NCBI GenBank assembly: GCA_025929125.1
Contig: JAICMT010000009.1
Location: forward strand, 1-12,838
Origin: Acidobacteriaceae bacterium
Lineage (GTDB): Bacteria; Acidobacteriota; Terriglobia; Terriglobales; Acidobacteriaceae
Direction of reading: 5' to 3'
DNA: 12,838 nucleotides
The notes below the pieces were generated by a model. It ran no database searches. It had not been told where the DNA came from and was given only the letters and a program-made list of their open reading frames with translations. Numbering within the stretch: the first letter of the stretch is position 1; each line of letters begins with the position of its first letter. A program made the position numbers and the translations under genes. Positions 1-6,397 of the stretch are shown here, one piece after another.

Positions 1-2023
1 CCAGTACGAAGGTGTCGTCGACGAATTCCTGCGCGATGAGCTGAACTTCGTGGTGGTTAAGAGCTGGGACGCGGCCGATCACGGCGTTCGCATGCTTTCG
101 AGCGACGTCGCCGGGCGGGCCACCTTCCTGGTGCATCCCGAAGCGCATCACGAAGACGAAATGCAGCATTCCTCGCATGGAACCGGGCTCGGCTCTTCTG
201 GCGATCACAGCACACCTCATCTCGAGGGCGTCGTGGCGCTCAAGGATTGCGTGCGTGTGCTGAACGGCTTCGGCCGATCGCTGGAGCACATGCTGCCGAA
301 GCTGCGTGATGGCTACATCGCTCCAGATCCGGGCACCGCGCGCAAACTGGCCGCCGAGCATCCCAAGAGCTTTTTTCTTAGCCCGGGCGGCGAGGCCTTC
401 CACAATGCCACGGTCACCGGCGGACGCGTCCGGTCGCAGGGTCCGCTTGCGTTAAAGCGTGAGCTCGCGGAAGTGCGCGAAAAGCTCGAGAGCACGGATG
501 CGGCCTTCTCGCAGACCGAGCTGGCGCTCGCCGGGCTGGAGCGCGACCTCCGCGAGCTGACCTCCGCGCTTGACCGCAGCCAGCAGGAGCGGCGTGAGCT
601 CGAACGTGAGTCGGCGAACTCCGGCGCGGCGCTGCGTCAGATGGAGCAGGAGACAGCTCGCATTGAGCGCAGGCTGCAGGAGTGGACGCTCGCCGGGGAG
701 CGCAACCGCGATGCGCGCGCAGCGAGGCAGGAACTCATTGCGCGGAAGCAGCAGGAGACGGCGGCCTTCGAGTCCGAGCGCGAGGGACTGGAACAGCAGA
801 TTGCCGATCTGCAGCAGCGGCTGGAGGGCCTGCGTGTCGAGCGGGATGGTCTGCAGCAGGCCGCGGCCGAAGCCTCGGCAGCGCTTGCGGGCCTCGAAGA
901 GCGGCGTCGCAATGCGGCGGCGAACTTTGAGCAGACTAACCGCATGGTGCAGGCGCAGAACGCGCGCATGCAGCAGATCGACCAGCAAATGCAGTCGGCC
1001 TCATCTGAAAAGGCGCGGCGCGAGCAGGAGTCCGGCGAGCTCGCCGCACAGCATGAGCTGCTGGTGGAGACCCGCGCGACCGCGCAGGCCGAGGCCGAAC
1101 GGCTGACCGCCGAGGCTGCCGAACTGCGGACCCGGATCGCCGAGCTTGACGCGCGTCTGCGCACGCTTCGCCACGAGACGGAAGCCATGCGTGAACAGCG
1201 CGCCGAACTGACGGCCCGTGCTGCGAAGCTCGCATCGGATATCGAGCACATCGAAGCCACCTGCCTGAACGATCTCGGCTCGGAAGCTTCCGGGCTGCGC
1301 GAGGACGTTTCGATTGCGCGGATCGACGGTGAGGCGCTGAGTCTCGAAGAAGAGGCCGCGCGCGCGCTCAAGCAGCGGCTCGAATCCATGGGCCCCGTGA
1401 ACATGATGGCGCTCGAGGAGTACAACGAAACCGCCCAGAGGCACGCGTTCCTCGAAACCCAGCGCAAGGACCTGCTGGAGTCGATTGAGAACACGCAGGC
1501 CTCCATCAAGGAGATCGATGACGTCTCGCGCGAAAAGTTTGATCAGGCGTTCAAGGTCATCAACGAGAACTTCGGCGCCACCTTCTCGAAACTCTTTGGC
1601 GGTGGCCAGGCATTCATGAAGTTGACCGACGAGGAGAACTCCGCCGACTCCGGCATCGACATCGTCGCTTCGCCTCCGGGCAAGAAGCTGCAGAGCATCC
1701 TGCTGCTCTCGGGTGGCGAAAAGGCGCTCACTGCTCTGAGTCTGCTGGTCGGCATCTTCCAGTACCAGCCGGCCCCGTTCTGCATCCTGGACGAGGTGGA
1801 CGCCCCTCTGGACGAGACCAACGTGGGTCGCTTCGCCAAGCTGATCGACGAGATGTCCAGGACCACGCAGTTCATCGTGATTACCCACTCCAAGCGCACC
1901 ATGCAACAGGCGGACGTGATCTATGGCGTCACCATGCAGGAGCCGGGCGTCTCGAAGATCGTCAGCGTGAACCTGGAGGGAAGATCCAGGAGCAACGATC
2001 GGGAGCGCCGGGCAGTCGCGTAG
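1..2023 (+). CDS. smc: Chromosome partition protein SMC, C-terminal part (5' truncated by window edge)
   Basis: This is the second half of the SMC ATPase, which compacts and segregates the chromosome with ScpA and ScpB. The frame is open from base 2 (QYEGVVDEFLRDELNFVVV), so the GTG at 50 is internal and the real start lies left of the window. Order: rest of the hinge (about nt 2-445, ending in the VTGG turn near 415-423), a long Glu/Arg/Gln-rich coiled-coil arm of about 300 residues (nt about 455-1370), then the C-terminal ATPase head. In the head I see GPVNMMALEEY (about 1391), the ABC signature LSGGEKAL (1706-1729), Walker B plus D-loop FCILDEVDAPLDE (1778-1816) and the switch histidine in THSK (1883-1894). 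The stop is TAG at 2021-2023. A histidine-rich stretch (134-220) sits in the hinge. Next to it, mbfA is convergent, 49 bp away. The family is certain; only the N-terminal half is unseen. Confidence 0.97.
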   Translation, partial: QYEGVVDEFLRDELNFVVVKSWDAADHGVRMLSSDVAGRATFLVHPEAHHEDEMQHSSHGTGLGSSGDHSTPHLEGVVALKDCVRVLNGFGRSLEHMLPKLRDGYIAPDPGTARKLAAEHPKSFFLSPGGEAFHNATVTGGRVRSQGPLALKRELAEVREKLESTDAAFSQTELALAGLERDLRELTSALDRSQQERRELERESANSGAALRQMEQETARIERRLQEWTLAGERNRDARAARQELIARKQQETAAFESEREGLEQQIADLQQRLEGLRVERDGLQQAAAEASAALAGLEERRRNAAANFEQTNRMVQAQNARMQQIDQQMQSASSEKARREQESGELAAQHELLVETRATAQAEAERLTAEAAELRTRIAELDARLRTLRHETEAMREQRAELTARAAKLASDIEHIEATCLNDLGSEASGLREDVSIARIDGEALSLEEEAARALKQRLESMGPVNMMALEEYNETAQRHAFLETQRKDLLESIENTQASIKEIDDVSREKFDQAFKVINENFGATFSKLFGGGQAFMKLTDEENSADSGIDIVASPPGKKLQSILLLSGGEKALTALSLLVGIFQYQPAPFCILDEVDAPLDETNVGRFAKLIDEMSRTTQFIVITHSKRTMQQADVIYGVTMQEPGVSKIVSVNLEGRSRSNDRERRAVA

Positions 2024-2033
2024 CAGGAGATAT

Positions 2034-2069
2034 GGAGGGCCGAGCGCTGGGTGAGCCTCCGGCTTTTCT
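2034..2069 (+). terminator. Weak candidate terminator between smc and mbfA
   Basis: GGAGG at 2034-2038 can pair with CCTCC at 2056-2060. Alternatively GCCGAG at 2039-2044 pairs with CT and CGGC at 2057-2063 around one bulged base. TTTT follows at 2064-2067. The stem is short and imperfect. Its position, just after the smc stop in a convergent gap, is what favours a terminator. Confidence 0.3.
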
Positions 2070-2072
2070 GCC

Positions 2073-3287
2073 TTAAATCTTGCCGAGAGCCATGCCGATC
2101 GCGTAGGTAACCGCGCCTTCAATGGCTCCGATGGCCGTCATCTCCAGGCCGCTTGACCACCAGGAGCGGATCGTGATCAGCGACTTGGCGGCTCCTACCG
2201 CAAAGTGTGCGATCAGCGAAACGATGGCCGCCACTACGATGGCCGGAATGCCCGCCATGAAAAAGAACGGGACAATCGGGATGAACGCCCCTACTGCAGT
2301 GGACACTGCACCCGAAGTAGCGGAGACCCAGGGCTCCGCCAGTCCTTCTTCGGTGGTGTGCAGGCGCTCTCGCGCCAGAGCCTGCACGAGTTGCTCCTTG
2401 TTTTCTGCGATGCGAGTGACAATGCGGTCCGCATCATCTGAGGAGAGGCCGCGTACCTGGTAGGTCAACGACAGCAGCTCGCGCGCTTCAGCCTCGTTGT
2501 ACTCCACTGCTTCACGCTCGCGCGCGAACTCCGCCTCGTAGATCTCGCGCTCGGACTTGGTGGCCAGGTAGGCCCCTGAGCCCATGGAGAGCGCCGATGC
2601 GATCATCCCGGCCAGACCCGCGATCAGGACGAAGTGGCTGTTGCCCAGAGTCGCGCCGGATACACCGGAGACGATACCGAAAATGGCGCCCAATCCGTCG
2701 TTGACGCCATAGATGGCATCCCCGATCCAACTCGCCGCGCGCGGCTGACCCTTCTCTCGCGCGGCGACCAGTTCATCCAGCGCCTGCTGCGCCGCGTGGT
2801 TTTCCTCGGCGCGTGCGGGCAGGTGATTCCGGATCAGGCCGCCGAGAGCCAGGTGGTGGTCCGCCTCATCTGCGATGACCTCCTTGAGCACGGCGACCGA
2901 ATCGGGATCACCGAATTCCTCGATCTGTTTGGCGTAGCGGGCAATATCGCGACTCTCTTCGATCTCCAGCCGGCGGAGAGCCAGCCCCGGGCCGCCAATG
3001 CGATTGGGCAGGGAACCGGCATCTCCCCTATCCGTACCGTCGTAGCGCGGTATCGATGCCCCCAGAGCGGTGAGCCGCGATCCCCACAGCTCGGCGTGAT
3101 GCTTCTCGTCGCGTGCAAGGGTGCGCAGCGTTCGACGTCGCTGCGGGTCATGTTCTTTCTGGGCAAGGGTGTCGTACGTATGGTAACCGCGCATCTCCGC
3201 CTGCCAGTTGGCGGAGATCGCTTCGACGAGCTTCTGGTGATCGCGTGAATTCATGCTGGGCCGTGGACGTTCCGTGAGCCACTTCAT
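2073..3287 (-). CDS. mbfA: MbfA-like iron exporter: ferritin-like domain fused to VIT1/CCC1 membrane transporter
   Basis: A 404-residue inner-membrane protein. Residues about 20-155 form a ferritin-like/rubrerythrin four-helix domain with E31 and two ExxH diiron motifs, E61-H64 and E141-H144. Residues about 187-404 form a VIT1/CCC1 domain: two hydrophobic segments (about 188-212 with GVNDG at 194-198, and 217-242), a charged Glu-rich helical region (243-310) like the VIT1 cytoplasmic metal-binding domain, then three more hydrophobic segments (about 323-345, 346-369, 379-402). The same architecture defines MbfA, which in rhizobia exports iron and protects against iron and peroxide stress; that role is inferred here. 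The second segment reads SMGSGAY, with Ala where many VIT1 proteins have Glu. Neither the start used nor the Met at 3254 has a clear Shine-Dalgarno sequence. It lies 22 bp downstream of the deacetylase, so co-transcription is likely. Confidence 0.88.
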   Translation of the reverse strand: MKWLTERPRPSMNSRDHQKLVEAISANWQAEMRGYHTYDTLAQKEHDPQRRRTLRTLARDEKHHAELWGSRLTALGASIPRYDGTDRGDAGSLPNRIGGPGLALRRLEIEESRDIARYAKQIEEFGDPDSVAVLKEVIADEADHHLALGGLIRNHLPARAEENHAAQQALDELVAAREKGQPRAASWIGDAIYGVNDGLGAIFGIVSGVSGATLGNSHFVLIAGLAGMIASALSMGSGAYLATKSEREIYEAEFAREREAVEYNEAEARELLSLTYQVRGLSSDDADRIVTRIAENKEQLVQALARERLHTTEEGLAEPWVSATSGAVSTAVGAFIPIVPFFFMAGIPAIVVAAIVSLIAHFAVGAAKSLITIRSWWSSGLEMTAIGAIEGAVTYAIGMALGKI

Positions 3288-3309
3288 TGTCGCTGAAGTA
3301 TGCAGCGGC

Positions 3310-4173
3310 TCAAAGCTGAGCGTAAGAGATCAGTTGCGGCGGGTCCGGCTGCATCAACCTGCGTGACAGCTCGGCGAGAAGCGCCTCTCGCTCCGTGTTG
3401 CGGTGCTCACGAAGCCGGGTGGTGACCCGATCGAGATCGGCGTCGTTGTAGCCGGGATGGCAGCAGAGCTCGTACGTACCGCTTTTGGGGAGGGCCTGCA
3501 AAAGTTCGGCGAGGCTCTCCGCATCCAGGCTTCCGGTCGCGGAGATGGCTATCGTCCCATCGGTGGTCCGGATGGCGTGTGAGCGCAGCTGCGGAGCAGC
3601 GTCGTAGGCGGGTTTGAGCAGGGTTACGGCACGCACGGCAACGCGGCGCCGAGTTCCGCCCTGCGCCAGCGACTGGCTCCACGCTGGCTCAAACGCACTT
3701 CGGATTGCATGGATGCCGGTTCGCTCGGCGGCACCAAGCAAAGGGCGCCATACCGTGGGAAACAGATGCGTGTGCTTGTGCGTGTCCAGATGGGTGACAC
3801 GGACGCCTGCACGCTGCAGCTTTTCGATCTGTGCGAGAGCTTCGCGCAGGATGTCCTCCGAGCGAACGCGTCCGGTAAATAGAGCCTGAAGGAAATGAGA
3901 GAGCCTGGGACGGAAGCTGTGGCGGTCTGGTCCGAGCAGGCTGCGGACAGAATCCGGCGCCGAGACCGGCATGCCGTCGGTAAGGACGATGTGGCAGCCA
4001 ACGCCAAGGTTGGGGTGGGCACGGGCGACCAGGACGGCATCGTCAAAAGCCGGACCAGCTGCCATCAGGGTCGCGGAGGTCAGGACGCCGGCAGCGCTCA
4101 ACTCGCCGATCGCGCGGTTGATCCCTGGTGTGAGCCCGAAATCATCGGCGTTGAGGATGAGGCGAGAGGGCAT
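3310..4173 (-). CDS. ChbG/HpnK (YdjC-type) family carbohydrate deacetylase
   Basis: A 287-residue cytoplasmic-type protein without signal peptide, full length for the YdjC/ChbG/HpnK family of metal-dependent deacetylases. These remove acetyl groups from N-acetylated sugars (ChbG: chitooligosaccharides) or act near hopanoid genes (HpnK). Visible motifs: NADDFG (8-13, with the catalytic or metal Asp pair), GVLTSAT (29-35), GVGCH with the metal-ligand-type His61, the His-rich THLDTHKHTH block (127-136), and ELCCHPGYND (235-244). All key positions are present, so an active enzyme is expected. The substrate cannot be told: no chitobiose or hopanoid genes are in view. It starts at ATG 4173 with no strong Shine-Dalgarno sequence and runs toward mbfA with a 22-bp gap. 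A -10-like TATACT lies on this strand at 4218-4213, with no good -35. Confidence 0.85.
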   Translation of the reverse strand: MPSRLILNADDFGLTPGINRAIGELSAAGVLTSATLMAAGPAFDDAVLVARAHPNLGVGCHIVLTDGMPVSAPDSVRSLLGPDRHSFRPRLSHFLQALFTGRVRSEDILREALAQIEKLQRAGVRVTHLDTHKHTHLFPTVWRPLLGAAERTGIHAIRSAFEPAWSQSLAQGGTRRRVAVRAVTLLKPAYDAAPQLRSHAIRTTDGTIAISATGSLDAESLAELLQALPKSGTYELCCHPGYNDADLDRVTTRLREHRNTEREALLAELSRRLMQPDPPQLISYAQL

Positions 4174-4235
4174 GGGGACTCGATTCCGGCGGCTTTCTAA
4201 GGCGCTGGAATCAGTATATTTTGCCGCTCAGCCCG

Positions 4236-4264
4236 TTGATTTCAGGGGCTGAATCTCTTAGAAT
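4236..4264 (+). promoter_or_regulatory. Candidate sigma-70-type promoter of the 75-residue protein gene
   Basis: TTGATT at 4236-4241 (four of six consensus bases), a 17-bp spacer, and TAGAAT at 4259-4264 (five of six). Transcription would begin near 4271 and give a leader of about 100 nt before the ATG at 4372. In that leader CTACG (4317-4321) can pair with CGTAG (4335-4339). Housekeeping-type boxes are assumed for this organism. Confidence 0.55.
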
Positions 4265-4357
4265 GGGTGTTGGGCCGAGCGTGGGGCTTGGCGAGCCGTT
4301 GAGGGCAAGAGAAGTTCTACGGAAAGTTTCAGTTCGTAGCGTAAATAGTTGAGAAAG

Positions 4358-4363
4358 AAGGAA
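4358..4363 (+). promoter_or_regulatory. Shine-Dalgarno sequence of the 75-residue protein gene
   Basis: AAGGAA lies in a purine-rich run about 9 nt before the ATG at 4372. It fixes that start codon. Confidence 0.7.
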
Positions 4364-4371
4364 TATAACTG

Positions 4372-4599
4372 ATGGCGAAGCGTCGCGGAAATCCGAACTG
4401 GGGCAAGCCGGAGCCAATCGGCCCGGTGGTCCCGACTGTAACGTCGTTCGAACAGGTGGTGAAGGAGTACAAGCTAACGCCCGACCAGTACGTCCGTTCG
4501 ACGCGTCTGCGGGAGTGGGCAAGGCGGAACAAGAACTCGAAGTATATTCCCGAGGCGCTGCTGGAAGCGTGGGGCTTTGAGATCGAGTCCACTCTGTAA
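4372..4599 (+). CDS. Small basic hypothetical protein, 75 residues, RGNPNWGKP N-terminus
   Basis: I do not recognise a function. The protein is small, soluble and basic, with no signal peptide, membrane segment or cysteine. It starts MAKRRGNPNWGKP, a basic, Gly/Asn-rich opening, followed by a Pro/Val linker (residues about 14-23), then a probably helical part: SFEQVVKEYKLTPDQYVRS (25-43), LREWARRNKNSKYIPEALL (46-64) and a closing WGFEIEST segment. The Lys/Arg content and short length would suit a nucleic-acid or ribosome-binding protein, but nothing proves this. That it is a real gene is well supported: a promoter at 4236-4264, a well-placed Shine-Dalgarno sequence, coding-like composition throughout, and an intrinsic terminator 25 bp after the stop. 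It appears monocistronic and is divergent from the deacetylase. Confidence 0.8.
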   Translation: MAKRRGNPNWGKPEPIGPVVPTVTSFEQVVKEYKLTPDQYVRSTRLREWARRNKNSKYIPEALLEAWGFEIESTL

Positions 4600-4624
4600 C
4601 TCTGCCGTCTCATAAAGTTGCGAG

Positions 4625-4651
4625 CGCCGCCTTCGGGCGGCGTTTCCTTTT
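4625..4651 (+). terminator. Intrinsic terminator after the 75-residue protein gene
   Basis: A perfect 7-bp stem, CGCCGCC (4625-4631) with GGCGGCG (4636-4642), closes a TTCG tetraloop and is followed by the T-rich run TTTCCTTTT (4643-4651). This is a textbook Rho-independent terminator on the plus strand. Confidence 0.9.
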
Positions 4652-4694
4652 GGCTGCCCGACTCATTCTGCTAGTCAGAGTGCCAAGCCCAGCC

Positions 4695-6020
4695 CTACCA
4701 CGCATACGCGGCAACAACTTCGGGCGCGCCGGGAACCTGATTTTTGACCGTTGTGTGCAGCACCACTTCGACGTTTTTGTTCTCCCAGTTTTTGGGAAGC
4801 GACTTCGATAGCCTGTAGATGGCTTGCGGATTGGCGATGAAGTCGCCCGCGGCTCTGGTCCCTGAGTATCCGACTCCTGCGATGATCAGAACCACTTTCC
4901 CGTTCCAGTTATTCAGAACCCGGGCAACGATCCCGTAGGTCTCCGATCGATCGAAATTGGCAACCCATCGTCTTTGCGTGTCGGAGCGATCGATAATCGT
5001 GCTGTGGCCCTGGAATCCAAAGCGAAGGTCTTCAACCATCGTGAGTGTCCAGATGTTGTTATGCGCACCGATCAGGATCGTAGGATTCTGTCGTAAGTCG
5101 CCATACGTCAGATCATTGACGAATCGAATGTCCAGCTTCCGATGCTTTTGCGCCAGAATGTACTCAATGCTCGACAGCGCCCCGACATCTCCAATGGTGA
5201 GGTACGTATTCACCGAGGGGTTGATGTATTTGCTGTTGATCGGGGCATCTGGAGTCAGCGGGATGTAGGGATGGAGTCCCATCTCCTCGAAGGCGGTTTT
5301 GGGGTGCGTCTTGTAATACTCGTCCTCTCCCTCATTCGAGAGCTCGTACAAAGGATTGTTCCCCATTCCAACCAACACCGTATTGGAGTTGTCCAGAACC
5401 GGTGACCAAAACGAACGAAAAGCCTGCTGCTCCGGGGACGGAGAGTAATGCAGCACCACGATCGGTGTGATTGCCAAAGCGGCGGCCACCGGAATCCACC
5501 ATTTTCGGAACCTTGCAGGCGAGGGCTGTGCGGTATGGACCTCGGCTCCATTCTCCGGCTGTGCAACGATCTGCTCCGCCACGAGGGGCAAAGGCTCCGG
5601 CTCTCGGACCGGATCTGCCGTCGCTGGATGCTGATGCCTGCTGGATCGCTCGAACACAGCTCGAAAGGAGCCGGAAGGAATCTGAATCAGGACAGTCTCA
5701 TCCCGAGCCCCCTGATAATAAAGCGCAAGCCGTTTTCTCACCTCCGCCACACGCAGCCGCACGATCGGATCGGAGTTGGTGTCGTAGTCCGGAGGCCTGT
5801 CAAACAGGCTTGCGCCAATATTTCGTTCCTTCAGGGTCTCGCCATGGCCGGCGAGTGTCTCCAGTACCAGGAACTTCAGAATCTTCTGAATTTGCATGGT
5901 GGAGCGAAAGGGAGGACTCTGCAGGATGTCCGCCAGGGCCCTTCGGACTTCATCCGGAGGAACGGGATCGATCTCCGGCTGCCGGTCAGAGGCGGCCTGT
6001 TCCTTGGTCGTTTGGGCCAC
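4695..6020 (-). CDS. Membrane-anchored putative transcriptional regulator (winged-helix-like N-terminus, one TM segment, extracytoplasmic domain)
   Basis: The open frame reaches a GTG at 6083, but I choose GTG 6020 (441 residues) because GGGAG lies 6 nt before it and a candidate promoter and palindrome overlap the upstream GTG. In numbering from 6083, residues about 45-146 carry a pattern I recognise from large Acidobacteriota paralogue families: FRST, KFLVLETLAG, LKERNIGASLFDR, YDTNSDPIVRLRVAEVRKRL, then IPSGSF. I regard it as a winged-helix-like DNA-binding region. A Pro/Glu-rich linker leads to one hydrophobic segment (about 195-212), then a roughly 245-residue domain with TILIGAHNN (335-343), IAGVGYSGTRAAGDFI (401-416) and a C-terminal Val/Ala-rich end. 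The layout is ToxR-like: cytoplasmic reader, extracytoplasmic sensor. Function and ligand are unknown. By hand counts, lines inside this gene are about 48-53% GC against 65-70% in smc, priA and ahcY. Confidence 0.75.
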   Translation of the reverse strand: MAQTTKEQAASDRQPEIDPVPPDEVRRALADILQSPPFRSTMQIQKILKFLVLETLAGHGETLKERNIGASLFDRPPDYDTNSDPIVRLRVAEVRKRLALYYQGARDETVLIQIPSGSFRAVFERSSRHQHPATADPVREPEPLPLVAEQIVAQPENGAEVHTAQPSPARFRKWWIPVAAALAITPIVVLHYSPSPEQQAFRSFWSPVLDNSNTVLVGMGNNPLYELSNEGEDEYYKTHPKTAFEEMGLHPYIPLTPDAPINSKYINPSVNTYLTIGDVGALSSIEYILAQKHRKLDIRFVNDLTYGDLRQNPTILIGAHNNIWTLTMVEDLRFGFQGHSTIIDRSDTQRRWVANFDRSETYGIVARVLNNWNGKVVLIIAGVGYSGTRAAGDFIANPQAIYRLSKSLPKNWENKNVEVVLHTTVKNQVPGAPEVVAAYAW

Positions 6021-6026
6021 ACTTGA

Positions 6027-6031
6027 CTCCC
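6027..6031 (-). promoter_or_regulatory. Shine-Dalgarno sequence deciding the regulator's start
   Basis: GGGAG on the minus strand (plus-strand CTCCC) is 6 nt before the GTG at 6020-6018. The upstream GTG at 6083 has no such site. Confidence 0.6.
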
Positions 6032-6069
6032 GCCGAATGAAATTGAGGACGAACTCTGAGTAGTCGGTG

Positions 6070-6079
6070 ACAGTACTGT
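6070..6079. promoter_or_regulatory. 10-bp perfect palindrome, candidate operator of the regulator gene
   Basis: ACAGTACTGT is its own reverse complement. It overlaps the candidate minus-strand -10 box TACAGT (6080-6075), which is 16 bp downstream of TTGCAA (6102-6097). A dimeric repressor or the regulator itself could bind here. The bound protein is unknown. Confidence 0.45.
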
Positions 6080-6102
6080 ACACCGGCTATCGGGTCTTGC
6101 AA
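6075..6102 (-). promoter_or_regulatory. Candidate promoter of the membrane regulator
   Basis: On the minus strand TTGCAA (6102-6097, four of six) is separated by 16 bp from TACAGT (6080-6075, four of six). Transcription would start near 6068, downstream of the GTG at 6083 and upstream of the GTG at 6020, which supports the shorter protein. Both boxes are imperfect. Confidence 0.35.
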
Positions 6103-6177
6103 ACCCCAATCCTGAGAAAATAGCGGTGGCGGAAAAGACAGGATTAGCCCAAAGCAAACGATAAAGGTAGGGTTTGC
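6099..6177. repeat. Nested inverted repeats in the divergent intergenic region
   Basis: GCAAACCC (6099-6106) is matched by GGGTTTGC (6170-6177). Inside it, AATCCTG (6108-6114) is matched by CAGGATT (6139-6145). An additional GCAAAC lies at 6154-6159. The rest of the 6021-6397 gap holds no gene I can support and no convincing plus-strand promoter. Confidence 0.6.
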
Positions 6178-6358
6178 ACCTGCGGCTCCAGCGCCAGGCA
6201 GCCACGCGGTCGATCCTTGCGCTCCAGGTAGTAGGTCCTAAGTCGGGCAGCCGGCATGATGCGGCTCAAGGACACCTCATTTGGTCATTTACACGCTGAG
6301 GTACGGTGCAGTAGGGTAGTCGGAGTTCAACAGCGGTATGGATGTCTTGCTGAAGGTT

Positions 6359-6393
6359 CCAGGTTTTGGCCACGTGGCCTGGTGACCAGGGGG
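6359..6393 (+). promoter_or_regulatory. Palindromic leader segment and Shine-Dalgarno sequence of the secreted-protein gene
   Basis: Three short blocks can pair in two mutually exclusive ways: CCAGG (6359-6363) with CCTGG (6378-6382), or CCTGG (6378-6382) with CCAGG (6386-6390). The second pairing covers part of the Shine-Dalgarno run AGGGGG (6388-6393), which lies 4 nt before the ATG at 6398. A 12-bp palindrome GGCCACGTGGCC (6368-6379) sits between them. The pairing is visible; a regulatory role is inference. Confidence 0.4.
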
Positions 6394-6397
6394 TTCT

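Noticed and set aside
637..2122. Long open frames antisense to smc (up to about 370 codons).
   Set aside because: They lie fully over the SMC coiled coil and head. They arise from its high-GC codon pattern (Ser/Arg/Leu/Ala-rich low complexity), with no domain or Shine-Dalgarno sequence.
2634..3248. A 204-codon plus-strand frame over mbfA.
   Set aside because: It is the shadow of the ferritin-like domain of mbfA, with no ribosome-binding site or family motif.
6288..6317. TTTACA with TAGGGT 18 bp later as a promoter for the secreted-protein gene.
   Set aside because: The -10 box matches only three of six bases. I could not call it over background.
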